Positions 11,846 through 24,245 are shown, counted from the stretch's first letter. The stretch is DNA of 64,000 nucleotides from Pollenia angustigena (GCA_930367215.1 OV884059.1:146442511-146506510), one strand, 5' to 3'. The notes: generated by a model from the letters alone, not told the origin. Translations and numbers: made by a program.

Positions 11846-12962
11846 GATGAAGTTACATAGTTTGTTTAATTATACAAGAGAATATAAACATTAACAAATG
11901 TAAAACCAAACAACCATTGAAGTAAGACCTCATTACTCATACGTTGAGGATCTGCTGTTCCGTTTTCCTTTATAACGTTGTAAAAGATATTTCAAAAGAC
12001 AAATTTTAAGAAGCTAACAAAATTTTTTTGGAATTGTCACATGCTTCTTTGCCCCTCATATGGTACCCATATGCCTGTAGTCCGTTTCTGTTTTTCTCTT
12101 ATCGTAAAACTTTTTGCAACAAAAATAGTGTGAAATGAAACAAAAAATGGTTTTTCTCACCCAAGTGTTTCTGTATCTTTTCTTTGCCAAAATTCTGTCA
12201 TTTAAATAATTTTCTAGCAATTAATGGAAGGATGTGAGAAAAAGTGTTTCCGTAACAATATTTTGCGAAAAGTTTCTTACAAGAACTGTCAAAATAAGTC
12301 ACATTTGAAATTGGTGCGAGAAAAACAAAATGTAGATATTTTAAATTAAAAATATGTTTTTATACTATTTTTTTTTTAAATAAATAAAAAACAGAAGGAA
12401 TTTAAATGATGAATGCATAATTTATATGGTGAAAATAAACAAAACACAATTGTTATATTTTGTTATTTACAATTTTTTTTTAGCCTTTCCTTGTTTTGGT
12501 TATATTCAGTGCTGCCAGATAAATTTGTATAAAAATCTTCAAATTCCGGAAAAAGATAATTAGATCGCCTTTTTTGTTTGAAATAATTAAAATTAATTTT
12601 AAACAAATATTGTTCGATTTTTTTTTAAACATAATCAAACAAAAGCATAGTTAATGTTCATGCCCAGCTTGCATTTTGTACCATAATCAAATCATTTAGG
12701 AATCAGCTTCACGAGCAAAATACCCGTATATGAACTCCTTTTTCAATCATAAATGATACTCTCGTTGTGACAAAATGGTACCCTACTGATGAATCACCTG
12801 AAAGAATGTGATACAATTTTTGATCCTTTTAATGTTAGTTTTTATAATCATTATTGAACCGTTTTCTTTTCATTTTTCAAACGTAAATTATATAGTTTTT
12901 GATTATATTTCATATAATTTTTTTGCCATGTTTTTAATTTTTCTTCGATAAAATCAAACCAG

Positions 12963-13269
12963 GAGGGTTACCGCGTATTTCGATTCGAAAGAAATCATTT
13001 ACGGATTCGAACAATTTGTACTGTGTATTACGATTTTCGTAATCGTTCGAAACGATGACAGAGGTTGTATTTTTTAAAAAATGGGAAATTTTATGAACAA
13101 CTTTTGTTCGTTATAGAGAGTGGCTTTTAAGAAAGTGATTTTTTGTTTTCAATAAAGTATGAAAAACGTCCGTTTATTCAAACCCAATATTACGAAAATC
13201 GAAATACACAGTACAAATTGTTCGAATCCGTAAATGGTTTCTTTCGAATCGAAATACGCGGTAACCCCC
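12963..13269. mobile_element. 307-bp MITE with 75-bp inverted arms and CAG flanks
   Basis: GAGGGTTACCGCGTATTTCG at the left is mirrored by the right end; the arms remain complementary for about 75 bases ('cgattcgaaagaaa', 'acggattcgaacaa', 'tgtactgtgtatt'). Both sides carry CAG (12960-12962, 13270-13272). The 3-bp duplication and GGG-initial ends resemble the CTG-flanked MITE at 35686-35881. Confidence 0.75.
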
Positions 13270-13734
13270 CAGCTTTATTTTGAACAAAAAAAAGAAATAA
13301 TTTTTGGGCTTCTTTTTTATCCAAGCTTTTTTTATTTTTTCGATTTGGCAAACACAAAAATTCAAAAGATTTAAAAATCATTATTTAAACATATAAATGA
13401 ATCATATATGAATCCATTTTCTATAACTCAAGTGTTAAATCCGTTTTTAATTATCAAAAGTGATCTGAAAAGATTCATTTCGGTGATTTTTGTGTATTTT
13501 ATACATACACATAAATTGTCTATTGTTCGACCTTAATTTTTTAAATTTATATTTATTTTATTAAGCTTGAGGTCTATTTTTTATAAATTAATCTGATAAC
13601 AATTTTAAGTTGTTATTTTTCCCTGAAGAAGTAACAAAAAGGCGTGACAAAATATTGAACAAAAAATAAAATAAATATTTTTATAAAAATAAGCCAAATC
13701 GGTTCATTTCTTCACCTGATCCTCATACGAGCAA

Positions 13735-13800
13735 GTATCCTCTCGAAATTAATGCTATGGTGAAGGGTATATATGATTTACCATAGCCGAAAATAGCACT
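13735..13800 (+). repeat. Fragment of the 'ggtgaagggtatat' dispersed repeat
   Basis: 'atggtgaagggtatatatga' followed by 'gccgaaaatagcact' matches the right end of the fuller copy at 35908-36160. Confidence 0.6.
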
Positions 13801-13876
13801 TTAAATTGTTTTAATTAAATAATTTTGACTCAAACTTTTTTCTATATTGACTGAAAAATGGGGTATTGGTTTAATG

Positions 13877-14421
13877 CAGTGTTCGAAAATAAACACTAAA
13901 TATCGTTCTTTAATGTTCGGTTCGGTAGATTTGTGGAAAACACAAACGCTAATAGTGTTTGTGTAGAAATTCATTAAAAAAAATAACGTTTCCCTGTTTG
14001 TCATCTTTCGAACACAAAAATAATGCTGTTTTCATCATACTCAACAAATGATGAGAACATTAAATTCCGTTCGGTTTTTTTTTTTTGAAAATCCACGAAC
14101 TTCAATGTGTTCGGTTCGGCTCGTTAATGTTCGTCGCTTTTTGCTGATAAAAAAAAACCAAACATTTTTTACAAAAACAAAATACACACACGAAAAAAAC
14201 ATTATAGAACATTAAAATATAATGTTTTTCTACAGTATCACTACAATTGTTCTGTTTTTTAACGAAGAACCGAACATTTTATAATGTTCGGTTCTTTCTT
14301 GAAAATAGTTACGAACGGTATTAAGGTTTGTGTATGTTTACACAAACACTAAAAAAATAGATATCGTTCTTCGGTGTGTGAGCCGAACGCTAAATAATAT
14401 ACTGTTTATTTTCGAACACTG
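13877..14421. mobile_element. 545-bp hAT-type MITE, copy 1
   Basis: CAGTGTTCGAAAATAAACA at each end in inverse orientation, flanked by an exact 8-bp duplication GTTTAATG (13869-13876, 14422-14429). The interior is dense in 'ccgaac'/'gttcgg' motifs and non-coding. Copy 2 (19505-20046) is in the opposite orientation. Confidence 0.93.
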
Positions 14422-14990
14422 GTTTAATGTTTTGAACACAAACAATTGTATTAAATAATCACGGAAATAAAAAGGCAACACTTTTCCCTAGAAATTTTGC
14501 TTTTGCCAATGTATTTTTTAGGGAAGAGACAAACAATTTCGAGGACAATTTTCACAATAGGGATAAATATGAAAATTAAGGCTGCCTTGTTCTAAAGATA
14601 TCTTTTTTTGTAATGCCTTGTAACCAAACATATAAAAAGATTTAAAATTGTCTTATTTCGAAGACTAAATAATATCGTCCCTTTTCTAGAAAAAATCAGC
14701 AAACCGGCTTTTTGCTAATTTCGGAACAAGAAAATCGTCAAAATCACGATAAATCGTCAAATATGGCAGCTCTGGTTTTATTATATATATTTCTTTCGTT
14801 GACGTTTCGCTTTCATTTGACACTTGTTTGCTGGAAATATTCCAGTTAAAACAAAATATGTGTTGTCTGTTTTCGCATTCAAATACAGAAACACTTTTCT
14901 CACATATCGAGAAACGATGGAATTTTTTGTTTCACACTTCATGTTAGAAATTTTACTCTGCGAGAAATACAGAAACGAGCTACTGAATTG

Positions 14991-16365
14991 TATTTGTGAG
15001 TTTAAAAAAAAAAAATTTAAAAATTCAACTTTGAAATTTGTTTGGTGTTCTCTATGGTATTTTGGTCATATTTGGACAGATCCTTCTTTGTCACTCATCC
15101 GGAGCATATGGAAAATTAGGATTAGGAACCAGTCTATCCTTCTATGGTACCCCTTAGCCATAAATGTAAGGAGCTCTTACTTTAAAAGGCCAAGTAAACT
15201 ACGCAAGCGGTTTGATCAACAGGATGTTTTAAGGAATATCTTAAATTTTTGGTTTTTCGTACAAGCAAGCTTCATATATTTTTTATATCATAGATCAAGC
15301 CGCTTGTGTGGTTTGTATGGCCCTGAATAAACGAAGCCATTTTGAAAATTAGTGTTCAAAACAGTGAGAAAATAACATTAACAAATGTATTGAACGATTG
15401 AAAAAAGTTAGTTGAATTTTGACCTGAAAGGGCCAACATAGATTTCCACAGGGCCATCAACAATTCAAAAGGGCTACAAATCGCCCAATAGTGCCACATT
15501 TTGCGTCACTGGTATACATAACAAAAAACAGTTAGTTCAGCAATCTCAATTTTATTCGAATACTAGCCGTACCTGTGTCGTTGTCCGCCCAAAATTAATT
15601 TTAACTAACTACAAAAAATATATAGCCTGTGTGTTTTATGCTATGTAGATCGATCTGCATATATTTTTTATTTTATCAAAATCGGTAAGATAGTTTCGGA
15701 TAGGCAGAAATTGCTCATCTGTTCCTTTATATTCAAAGCTTTGAAACAAATATAAACCCTGTGTGTTTTCTTTGCGCTGATCTATCTATGATTCAAATTT
15801 CATAAAAATTTGTAAGATATTTTCTGAGAGGCAGTAATTTTTTTATATAAAAGAAAAGAACTAATACTGTGAAAAAACAAATTTTCGATTAATCGACATA
15901 AATTTTTCGAATTATTCGTTAATCAAAACAGTTATTCTCCCAAAATTAATCGATTAATCTAACAACAGTTAATCATTTGAATACCCTAGTAACTACCTCT
16001 TTAATATAAAGAAGTTGTGTTTTAAGTTTATTTAATGATAATTTAAACGAAAATGTATATTTATTTGCCCGCATTGGCCATTGGCCCATTTATATTCAGA
16101 AAAATTTTCTTCAAAATTTGTAAAATGTTTAACCAAAAATGTTATTTATGCTGCTCAGGGATGATAAATGAGAAAACCAATATCGTACCAATGAACTTTT
16201 AAAATCGTACTTTTTCGGCCTCAATAGTACTAAATCTTTTTTATAAATTTTTTTAATTTCCTTACTAAATTTCTAATTTAGTTTTTCTAAAATCTTTATG
16301 GATGAAGTTTCCTGATGATCTGGCCTAAGCAACCAGTGAAATGCGCATAGGAATAACTTATCCCA
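14991..16365. other. Repeat-derived stretch without a gene
   Basis: Around 15566-15860 two imperfect units share 'cctgtgtgtttt', 'atcggtaagata/ttgtaagata' and 'aggcag.aatt', resembling the dispersed family at 41396. Around 15884-15990 'cgattaatcgacata' and 'aattaatcgattaatct' form a loose inverted repeat. No coding sequence is supported. Confidence 0.4.
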
Positions 16366-16435
16366 TCAACAATAAATTTCAAGTGTTTTTATCAAGAATA
16401 AAAACTGGGAATTAAGCACGAATAACAAAATCTTT
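16366..16435 (+). repeat. Dispersed 70-bp motif (copy)
   Basis: 'caacaataaatttcaagtg' then 'aactgggaattaagcacg'; close copies lie at 31899-31975 and 54366-54430. Confidence 0.7.
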
Positions 16436-17995
16436 TGAAATTAATTTTTTTAAATTATTTTTAAAAACAAAAATTTAATACAACAAAAACAAAGTACCTT
16501 TTTCATTTGTACATTAATTATACATTATAATAGGGTGGGCAAAATTTTTTCGCGTCAAAAGCACATCGCTTTAAGTCGTTTCAAGAAACTTTGCCAAAGA
16601 ACCATAATAGGTCAAAAATTAATTTCGATCCCTGGATTTTTCAAAATAGTTAGTTTTCCAAAATATTTAAGAATACAGGCAAACAAATTGTATTTGATAT
16701 GGCCAGACCTGTATCATGCTGTTTTTAGGGTCAAGAAATCCATTAGTTTTTATTTTTGATGGCCGCCAGAGAGCGTTTTCATACACTTTTTAGGATTTAT
16801 CGTCCTTTTCTCAAAATGCAATCTCGAATTTTAAGCGAAAATAAAATTTTTAAGCGTTCTAAAAATATGTACATAAATACGAACATCTTCGGATTGCATT
16901 TCCAAATTTATTGGATTTACAATTTTCAATATGTTAAAGAAAGAAGTAGAAAGAATAATATAAAATTTAATTTAGCGCTTGTAAAATCTCCTTCAAAATA
17001 ATTCGGAGTAAAATAATAATGGAGTGGGCTCCCACTGTTCCAAAATTCTGTTGATTATTTGTTAACGTGACAACCATCTTGTTGACGAATATTTGAAAAT
17101 ATTATGAGTTTGTTCCAAAATAATCTTGAATTGAAAGGAATTCGTCTGTTCTACTTTGTAAAACTTTTGCAGAAGTGGTTTCCTATATCTTTTAAAAACT
17201 AGTCAATATAATCATACTAAATTTAGAATGTGGCATAAGCAACAGAGAACTGCAAAATCACAATTTTTCTTGATTTATTCATACGCTCAAATTTACATTC
17301 ACTCTTTGCCTGCAAAACGAAGTTCAACGTTGGTAATTTTTACATCGTTTCGTTCACATTTAATTTTTGCATGTGTGCGTTTTTTATTGAAAGTGCTTTG
17401 TTTGCATTTTTGTTGCGCACGCAATATAACACACTTGCGTAACTTCAAAAGGCACACATTCTTATACTTTTGCATTCAAGTAGTCATTGTCCACTCGATG
17501 CGACGCTTTGTTAACATTACCAACAATAAAACACTCGATGAGACGCTTTTTTATAATTAACAACAATAACAACAATAACAAGAATACATTGTGCATACAG
17601 AACTACTGTACTTTTTAAAATGATAAAAAAACCTCTGTTTCTATGGAAATTGTTTGTACCTACATACATATGTGCGTTTAGTTTCATTTCAATTTTTTTT
17701 CTTGTACTACGTAGTAATTGCTGAATTTCTACATGAGTAATAATTGCTTGATTTCAGGCTTTTTTGTTTGTATTTAATTGACAAACGAAGCTAAACGATG
17801 GAATAAATAACAAAGAACGATGTGCATTATTTGAATGACTGCAAACCAGCAGCGAATGTTTGCGATTGCGCAAGTTTGATTGTATGACCGCAACCGAGTG
17901 TATTTGTTGGTATTCATTTACTGCGATTTTTTTTGCAATCGCAGAAAGCCGTTCTCTGATAAGCAATGAACAAGTGCAAAAATCTATTCACAGTA
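16436..17995. other. Stretch without a supported gene
   Basis: Several short plus-strand frames (16535-16759, 16756-17001, 17228-17560, 17860-18156) have no recognisable domain and no splice or promoter support. The last runs into the MITE at 17996. Confidence 0.45.
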
Positions 17996-18163
17996 GCGGA
18001 GTTCAGTGTTTTGGAGCAAATGGTCTTGCAAAAGAGCAAATGCAAAATTACATAGCTGTTTTGTTAAATCCAACAACAAAAAATAGAGTTTCCATTAGAT
18101 TTCATAAAAAGCTACGACATTTTGCATTTCGCAAGATTATTTGCACCAAACACTAAACTCCGC
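17996..18163. mobile_element. TA-type MITE, GCGGAGTT family, copy 1
   Basis: GCGGAGTTCAGTG (17996) is mirrored by CACTAAACTCCGC (18163), followed inward by 'gagcaaatggtcttgc' / 'gcaagattatttgcacc'. TA lies on the left (17994-17995) and TTA on the right. Relatives are at 42959-43249 and, degraded, at about 57170-57310. Confidence 0.75.
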
Positions 18164-18202
18164 TTATACTATTGGACAGTAAATAATAGTTGCCATTATA
18201 TA

Positions 18203-18919
18203 TTTTTTTTTTTTTTGTCATTATTTTTTTTATTGAATCTTCATATATTAAATATGAACTAACAATAATTAATCAAATCTTAACCTAATACGTTATTTTA
18301 TCTCCTGCCAGTGCCCGACAAAATTTTCTTCATCACGGGTTATGTTCACTTTTATAGGTGTTTATCGCTCATCTAATTGGGTAAGTGCTGCAGTGTCTCT
18401 TCTTCTTAAGCGAGTGTGGCCGCCATGATTTAAAATATTTCGAGCTAGTGGATTTGGGTGTTGTTCAAGCCTTTTTAAATATTTTATTGCATATTTTGTA
18501 ATCATAGATTTCACTAATGGCACATTGAGATCCTTATGAATGTTTGAGTTTTTAACATACCAGGGAGCGGCTGTGATTATTCGAAGAAGTTTATTTTGGC
18601 GCCTTTGAATTTTGTCGATATTAGAGGCCGAGGCAGTGCCCCATAGTTGAATACCGTAGCACCAGATAGGCTTTAAGATAGAGTTGTAAAGTAGAAGCTT
18701 GCAATCGAGACTAAGGACAGAATTTCTTCCAATAAGCCAATGAATTTGAATGGCTTTTAGTTTCATTTGAGTTAATTTTGCCTCTATATGGCATTTCCAC
18801 GTTAATCGCCGATCCAGATGTATACCGAGACATTAAACATGCGAATGTTGAGGAATTATTTGATTATTGATTGTAATAGGGGGGCAAGATTCCCGGCGCA
18901 AAGTGAATGTTATATGTAC
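18203..18919 (-). mobile_element. 5'-truncated Jockey-type LINE
   Basis: The minus-strand 3' end begins in a T run (18203-18216 on the plus strand). An exact 11-bp target duplication GCCATTATATA flanks it (18192-18202, 18920-18930). Its coding part matches the C-terminal third of the full LINE at 26168-30724, at moderate identity, so it is a related but distinct Jockey-like family. Confidence 0.92.
18362..18919 (-). pseudogene. Reverse transcriptase C-terminus with in-frame stop
   Basis: Reading from 18919 downwards, FTLRRESCPPITINN, then LGIHLDRRLTWKCHIEAK, then MKLKAIQIHWLIGRN (18766) and IWCYGIQLWGTA follow the order seen in the full-length LINE (FTLRRQTCPAVKINN ... LGIHIDRRLTWSRHIEAK ... 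IWTYGIQLWGTA). One in-frame TAA at 18833-18835 replaces the codon of a conserved lysine, and the endonuclease, catalytic FADD motif and ORF1 are absent because of 5' truncation. It is non-functional; the stop lies outside the open stretch 18362-18766, which is otherwise intact. Confidence 0.9.
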
Positions 18920-19319
18920 GCCATTATATATGAATTATAAATATGTAGGTTTGAAAAATTTGGAAATTGTACCAAATGAGTCACGGGGGTACCAGCGTAC
19001 TTTTTAGTTTTGAATTGTACCAAAAAAAGTACAATTGTACCAACTTTATCAATCCTGATGCTGCTAGAAAAATGACGTATCGTGAGTTTTTCTAATTTCA
19101 TATACACAAACGATTTGTGTGACAAAAACATCTATTCTATCGATATTTTAACTTTTGGTAATTCAAGAATTTTACAAAAAAGTTAATAGTATTACGAGAA
19201 TGATCTCATAATTACAATTTTTTTTATTATAAAAAATGTATTTTGCCTGTATTTTAGTAGTAAGAGAAATGATCTCATAATTACAATTTTTTTAAGAAAC
19301 AATTTTTGTCGATTTTAAT

Positions 19320-20066
19320 CAGGGTTGGCTGCCCACTGGGTAACCCAGAAAAACCCACCCTGGTTTAAATGGGTATTTTGTTTTAAAAAACCCAAGTGGC
19401 TTTTTTTCTTTATATTCATTTATACAAAGATGGTATAATTTTTAAATTTTTTTTACGGAAAAATCAAAGAAAATGATTATAAAATGCATACAAAGTGTTT
19501 ATATCAGTGTTCGAAAATAAACAGTACATTATTTAGCGTTCGGCTCACACACCGAAGAACGATATCTATTTTTTTAGTGTTTGTGTAAACATACACAAAC
19601 CTTAATACCGTTCGTAACTATTTTCAAGAAAGAACCGAACATTATATAATGTTCGGTTCTTCGTTAAAAAACAGAACAATTGTAGTGATACTGTAGAAAA
19701 ACATTATATTTTAATGTTCTATAATGTTTTTTTCGTGTGTGCATTTTGTTTTTGTAAAAAATGTTTGGTTTTTTTTTTATCAGCAAAAAGCGACGAACAT
19801 TAACGAGCCGAACCGAACACATTGAAGTTCGTGGATTTTCAAAAAAAACCGAACGGAATTTAATGTTCTCATCATTTGTTGAGTATGATGAAAACAGCAT
19901 TATTTTTGTGTTCGAAAGATGACAAACAGGGAAACGTTATTTTTTTTAATGAATTTCTACACAAACACTATTAGCGTTTGTGTTTTCCACAAATCTACCG
20001 AACCGAACATTAAAGAACGATATTTAGTGTTTATTTTCGAACACTGGTTTATATGCCCATTTGTAC
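19320..20066. mobile_element. Left part of a hAT element, relative of 46414-51960
   Basis: It starts CAGGGTTGGCTGCCCACTGG and follows the left end of the 46414 element ('aaaacccacc', 'aaaaaacccaagtgg', 'attcatttatacaaag', 'tgcatacaaagtg', 'atgcccatttgtac'). It lacks the 3.9-kb pogo-like insertion present in the other copy, so it is an uninterrupted paralogous site. The alignment stops near 20066 and no right end was found, so it is truncated or diverged. A MITE (19505-20046) is inserted in it. Confidence 0.8.
19505..20046. mobile_element. 542-bp hAT-type MITE, copy 2, opposite orientation
   Basis: Same ends as copy 1 (CAGTGTTCGAAAATAAACA), flanked by an exact 8-bp duplication GTTTATAT (19497-19504, 20047-20054). 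It is inverted relative to 13877-14421 and nearly identical through the interior. The minus-strand frame 19664-19900 here is a by-product. Confidence 0.93.
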
Positions 20067-20193
20067 ACTCACAATTTTCTGTACGTAAAATAAACTAAAA
20101 TTGTAATATAAAATAAATGAAAATTCAGTTAAAAACCGGTCTACTTATTTTTCATTTATTTTTAACAAAAAGTTCATTTAATTATTAGTGTCA

Positions 20194-20700
20194 AAAATTC
20201 AACACCATATTCCGTAAAATCAAATAAATATTCAGTTATTTTGTAAAATTTTACTGTCAAAAATTCAACACCATATTCAGTAAAAACAATTAAATATTCA
20301 GTTATTTTATTAAATTCAGTAATTTTCGTTTACTCCACTAAAGCGCCGAATTTCTTCTCGAATACCAGACAGACACCTGTCCGCTTGTTTTTTTATAAGC
20401 GAGAGAGGGAGAATATTACTATTTACTTACCCTGTTACATACGTTTGTTTTACTTTTGTTGTACTGACCACGTTTTTTACAGAAGAACTCTCAATTTTAA
20501 GACACCAGCAGCATGACCAATAGGGCTTCGCAATTATTTTACTTTTAAATTATATTAACAAATAGAAAATGGGAATTGCTTACACAAAACAAGCAATTCA
20601 TTTTTTATAGATAAGTAAAGTTAACTGAATATGGTGTTGAATTTTTGACAGTAAAATTTTATAAAATAACTGCATATTTATTTGTTTTTACGGAATATAG
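20194..20700. repeat. Inverted and direct repeats, 'ttcaacaccatattc' unit
   Basis: The unit 'tcaaaaattcaacaccatat' occurs twice in tandem (about 20194 and 20263), and a 75-base inverted version lies at about 20626-20700 ('atatggtgttgaatttttga'). It is probably an inverted-repeat element; no ends with a target duplication were found. Confidence 0.65.
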
Positions 20701-22209
20701 CATGCCCCTATATAATATGTCAAATGTATGACATATTACCCCAACCCCACTTTATTTCCAACATACCCACCCGCTATCTTTATTCCTTAAGGGTGCTCCC
20801 ATACAAAATGTGCAATACGAGACTAGAAATATATTGAAGAAAAAGCCCCATAATGCCCATGGAATATAATGTATGACCGACCTCTACTATAATTTTGTCC
20901 TTAACATTTTTATGTCTGCAAAAAATTAGAAGCCTGGCTGCATTTTCCAATTTTTTATGAATTTTTAAAAAACAAAAATTTTGAAAGAAAAATAATTGTT
21001 TCAATAATGACTGCGCATATTAGAAAAAAGTTTTACTTTATTAAAGGAAATTTTATTTTTCTTTGTGGGACTAGGGCGCACTTGCTTACCCCAGAATAAC
21101 AGTCTGGCTTATGTATAGCAACAACGGTCTGGTAGAGAACCGTGTAAAACCTTAGATTGAATTAAAACGTAAATTCTTTAAAATTTAACTTTTCATTTCG
21201 CCGTAAACTCTAGAAAGTTTGCAACAATAATATAAATGCCCCTGTTCTCGAAAATATATTAAAAACTTGACCAACTGAGAAATGTCTTAGATATCGTTAA
21301 CATCTAAATTACCGACTAAATTTTCGTTAACTAGAAAAGCGATGATAAAATTAAAATCTTTTTAAATTGGAATAACATAATTTAAAACTTCACAAATATC
21401 GTTTAGTTTTAAAAATATTAAATACTTGTTTTATTTGCAATTCAATATTAATTTTCTGCAATAAAAAAAAATATTAAACTTGGAGACATGACATAATTAA
21501 AGAAACATTTCGTTGGAGTAGCAACAGTATTAAATACCTGAAAAATAACCAATAAAATAAAACAACAAACAAAAAAACTGCTTATCAATAAATAATAAAA
21601 ATTAATAAAAAAAAAAAGGTAGATAATTGCAGTTTATAAATTTTTTTGTTTGTTTTTTTTTTTGGTCCCTGTGCATTATTAATCTGATTAAAAACAAAAA
21701 AGTGTATAAAATGAATGACAAAATAAAAAAAATATATTCATATATATTTCTAAGTATGTTTTTTATATAGAGGCCTCAGAGCTGAAGCGAACCAATTCAA
21801 AAAAGAAAATTCGAAAATATTTTCAGTTTTAGTAACTGAACTCCTATTAATTTCTGCAGCCATTGACTTTGGTTTATTAGCGATACCTTACCGAGCTACC
21901 TAAATAAGAGTGGCAAGCGTTTTTTGTATGTATGCCCAAACTTCTTATTTACATAGAATTTATACGAAACAAACCTTTAAAATGCGAATTACACACCACC
22001 CGGCTGGTAAATCTTATCTGACAGATCGCTAATGCCGGTCTGTTAAAATTGTATTTTAAATAGAATTTTCATGTTAAAAAAAACGCTTGCCGCTTTTGTT
22101 TAGTTAGCTCAATTAGGAACGTAACACTTTTTGATCAAGTCCGCTACTGAACTGAATAAAGTTGAACTTTGCGAAGATTTTCGCATTAGTTTTGAAATAC
22201 ATATATCCA
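20701..22209. other. AT-rich stretch, nothing recognised
   Basis: A short palindrome 'taatatgtca...tgacatatta' lies near 20713-20740. No supported gene. Confidence 0.45.
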
Positions 22210-22325
22210 TAAATCGGGCGATTTTTTAGCTATTATCTTTTTGGCAACACAGGTTTAAACAGCTGACGCACGTTTCGTGCTTTGTTTCACTGTCAAACAT
22301 CTTCAGTTTGGTCTATAATTTAACC

Positions 22326-24245
22326 ATGAATCGTCTTACAAACGAACAACGCTTGCAAATTATTGAATTTTATTATCAAAATGCGTGCTCTGTTGAGAAA
22401 GTTCATCGCGCGCTTCTTCCATTTTATGGTCAGTTTAATCGACTTACTGAAGCGGCTATTCGGGCTATTGTGACTAAATTTCGCACCAAATTTACATTGT
22501 TGGACATTAAACCACCAACACGCTTACGTAGGGTGCGAAGTGAAGAAAATATCGCAGCTGTATCGCCCAGTTTGAATGATGACCAGTGATGCCAACTTAG
22601 TGCTTTTGGCACTATTTTATGGTGCTTTTTGATGCCTCAAAACTCCAAAATTTTATCCATAGTACCAAACTAAGAAAAAGCACTAACTTGGTGCTTTTTC
22701 AAATTTTTCGTTAGTGCCTTTAGTGCTTTTTACAATTTTTATTTTTTTCTTCCTTTTTTTTTTTAACTACTATTACGATAATTTTGAGATGGCTTGTAAA
22801 GATTTTATATGATAAAAAAGTGATAAAAGAAAGTTACATTCGTTTTACCAAAAACTTTATTTACGAGGTTAGAGCTAGGCTGCCTAGCAATTTGGAAATT
22901 AAACGAACGTTGCACTTTTTAGAGTCGACAACATATTTATAGATATTAATAAAAACAATGTATTTCGGTAAACAGTTTTTTAAAAGATGTAGACACTGTT
23001 TAAAAAATAGAATATGGCTTGGAAAATATTACGAATTGTTAAAAAACATGCAGTCGGAAACCGTACAAAAAAACGCAAAGACATTAAAAACAAAAAAAGA
23101 GCCGTAGTTTGGTATAAGCAAAGTGTTAAATAAATTAAAAACAGCTGACAGAAAATCATTTTATAACGAGCGTTGTGTAACCTGCCATTTTTCATGCGCT
23201 TTATTTTCCACGCGTTGTGCACTTTTACCTCTAGTGCTATTGAAAAAAGGTTTGACTAAGTATCAGAATGCAAACATATATTTTTTATCTCTTTACACCT
23301 TATTTGTGCTCTTTATTCAGAAGCGTATGTATGTTGAAATAATTGGATAATATCATACGCCAATTGTTTTATTAAACTTTGCAAGATTTTAATAAAGATT
23401 TATTTAAACGATAAAATATGAGAATTTTTATTAAAATATAGGCTGTCATTAAGTTTTATAAACAATGGTCGGTCATTGCTAATTTTCGGTAATTGCAACA
23501 GGCCAGATTTTATCGAATTACGAAAATCAAGCTCGCACTCTTGCTTTTAAACTGTTTTATTGCCAGTTTCAACTCAGCTGATGATTATCCAAATGATTTG
23601 GATGATATTATTTGTATTGATGATAATAATAATAATACATTTAAAAATGTTTATATACAAATATTTATTGAATCTTAAATAAAAATGGTCCCCATCAACG
23701 CCGTCGCCTTTTTTTACATTTTGGATGTATATAATATTCGGCACAGCCGAATGCAACTTGTTCAGTGTTAAATGAAATTATAAAAATGCCGTAGTGCTTT
23801 TTTACGCTTTTTTTGCTCGAAATAGTGCTTTTTTTAAATTTAAAAGTGCTTTTTGCTCTCAAAAAGTTGGCATCACTGATGATGACCATCAATTATCGAT
23901 TCGTCGCCGTTCGCAGCAATTGGGCCTCTGTTACTCAACAACGTGAGATGATATCCAACTTTATTTTGCCCAAAACGCAAGAGCTTGACTTGCATGACAT
24001 GTGGTTTCAACAAGACGGTACCACATGCCACACAGCACGCTTAACAATGGACTTATTAAGAGGCGAGTTCGGTGAACATTTTTTTCATGTTCGGGACCGA
24101 TCAATTGGCCGCCTAGATCGTGCGATTTAACGCCTTTAGATTTGTTTTTGTGGGGCTATGTTAAAGCTCATGTCTATAGCACACACATGCCCGGATGGAC
24201 CATTTAAGGCGCAGTCACGGTCAATATTTGCATGAAATAATCTTC
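22326..24245 (+). pseudogene. Mariner transposase, split and internally deleted
   Basis: The N-terminal block (22326-22583) begins MNRLTNEQRLQIIEFYYQN, a paired-like helix-turn-helix DNA-binding start, and runs to SLNDD. After the 1.3-kb insertion the frame resumes directly with HQLSIRRRSQQLGL. About a hundred residues including the first catalytic aspartate are then missing; the frame continues REMISNFILPKTQELDLHDM and WFQQDGTTCHTA, with the second aspartate at 24014-24016. A one-base loss follows, then DLTPLDLFLWGYVKAHVY with the third aspartate at 24139-24141. Allowing for that lost base, 41 residues separate the last two aspartates, the DD41D spacing. Stops follow. It is a dead copy. Confidence 0.9.
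22584..23878. mobile_element. hAT-like non-autonomous element inside the mariner
   Basis: CAGTGATGCCAACTT at the left is mirrored exactly by AAGTTGGCATCACTG at the right. The exact 8-bp duplication ATGATGAC (22576-22583, 23879-23886) shows the insertion point in the transposase frame. Subterminal 'agtgctttt' motifs repeat at both ends. Internal frames (23123-23350 plus, 22980-23222 minus) have no recognisable transposase motif. 'attcggcacagccgaat' (about 23737) is also found in the 35908 repeat. Confidence 0.93.

Larger units (their letters stand above)
12507..14774. mobile_element. hAT-like element, 2.27 kb, host of two MITEs
   Basis: CAGTGCTGCCAGAT at the left and its near mirror CAGAGCTGCCATAT at the right differ at two of 14 positions. 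Flanks GTTATATT (12499-12506) and GTTTTATT (14775-14782) form an 8-bp duplication with one mismatch, suggesting an older insertion. The interior holds MITEs at 12963-13269 and 13877-14421 and no recognisable transposase. Confidence 0.65.
12075..14990. mobile_element. Degenerate outer inverted-repeat element around a hAT-like insertion
   Basis: Sequence from 12075 ('gtagtccgtttctg', 'gtgtgaaatgaaacaaaaaa', 'aagtgtttctgtat') is mirrored in 14810-14990 ('atacagaaacacttttctc', 'ttttttgtttcacactt', 'acagaaacgagctac'). The arms are eroded and no target duplication is visible. A hAT-like element (12507-14774) sits between them. The 168-codon open frame at 14824-15330 overlaps this arm and does not look like a real protein. 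Confidence 0.45.

Noticed and set aside
14824..15330. 168-codon plus-strand open frame
   Set aside because: It overlaps the right inverted arm of a degenerate element, has no recognisable domain, is dominated by aromatic and hydrophobic residues from AT-rich DNA and has no promoter support.
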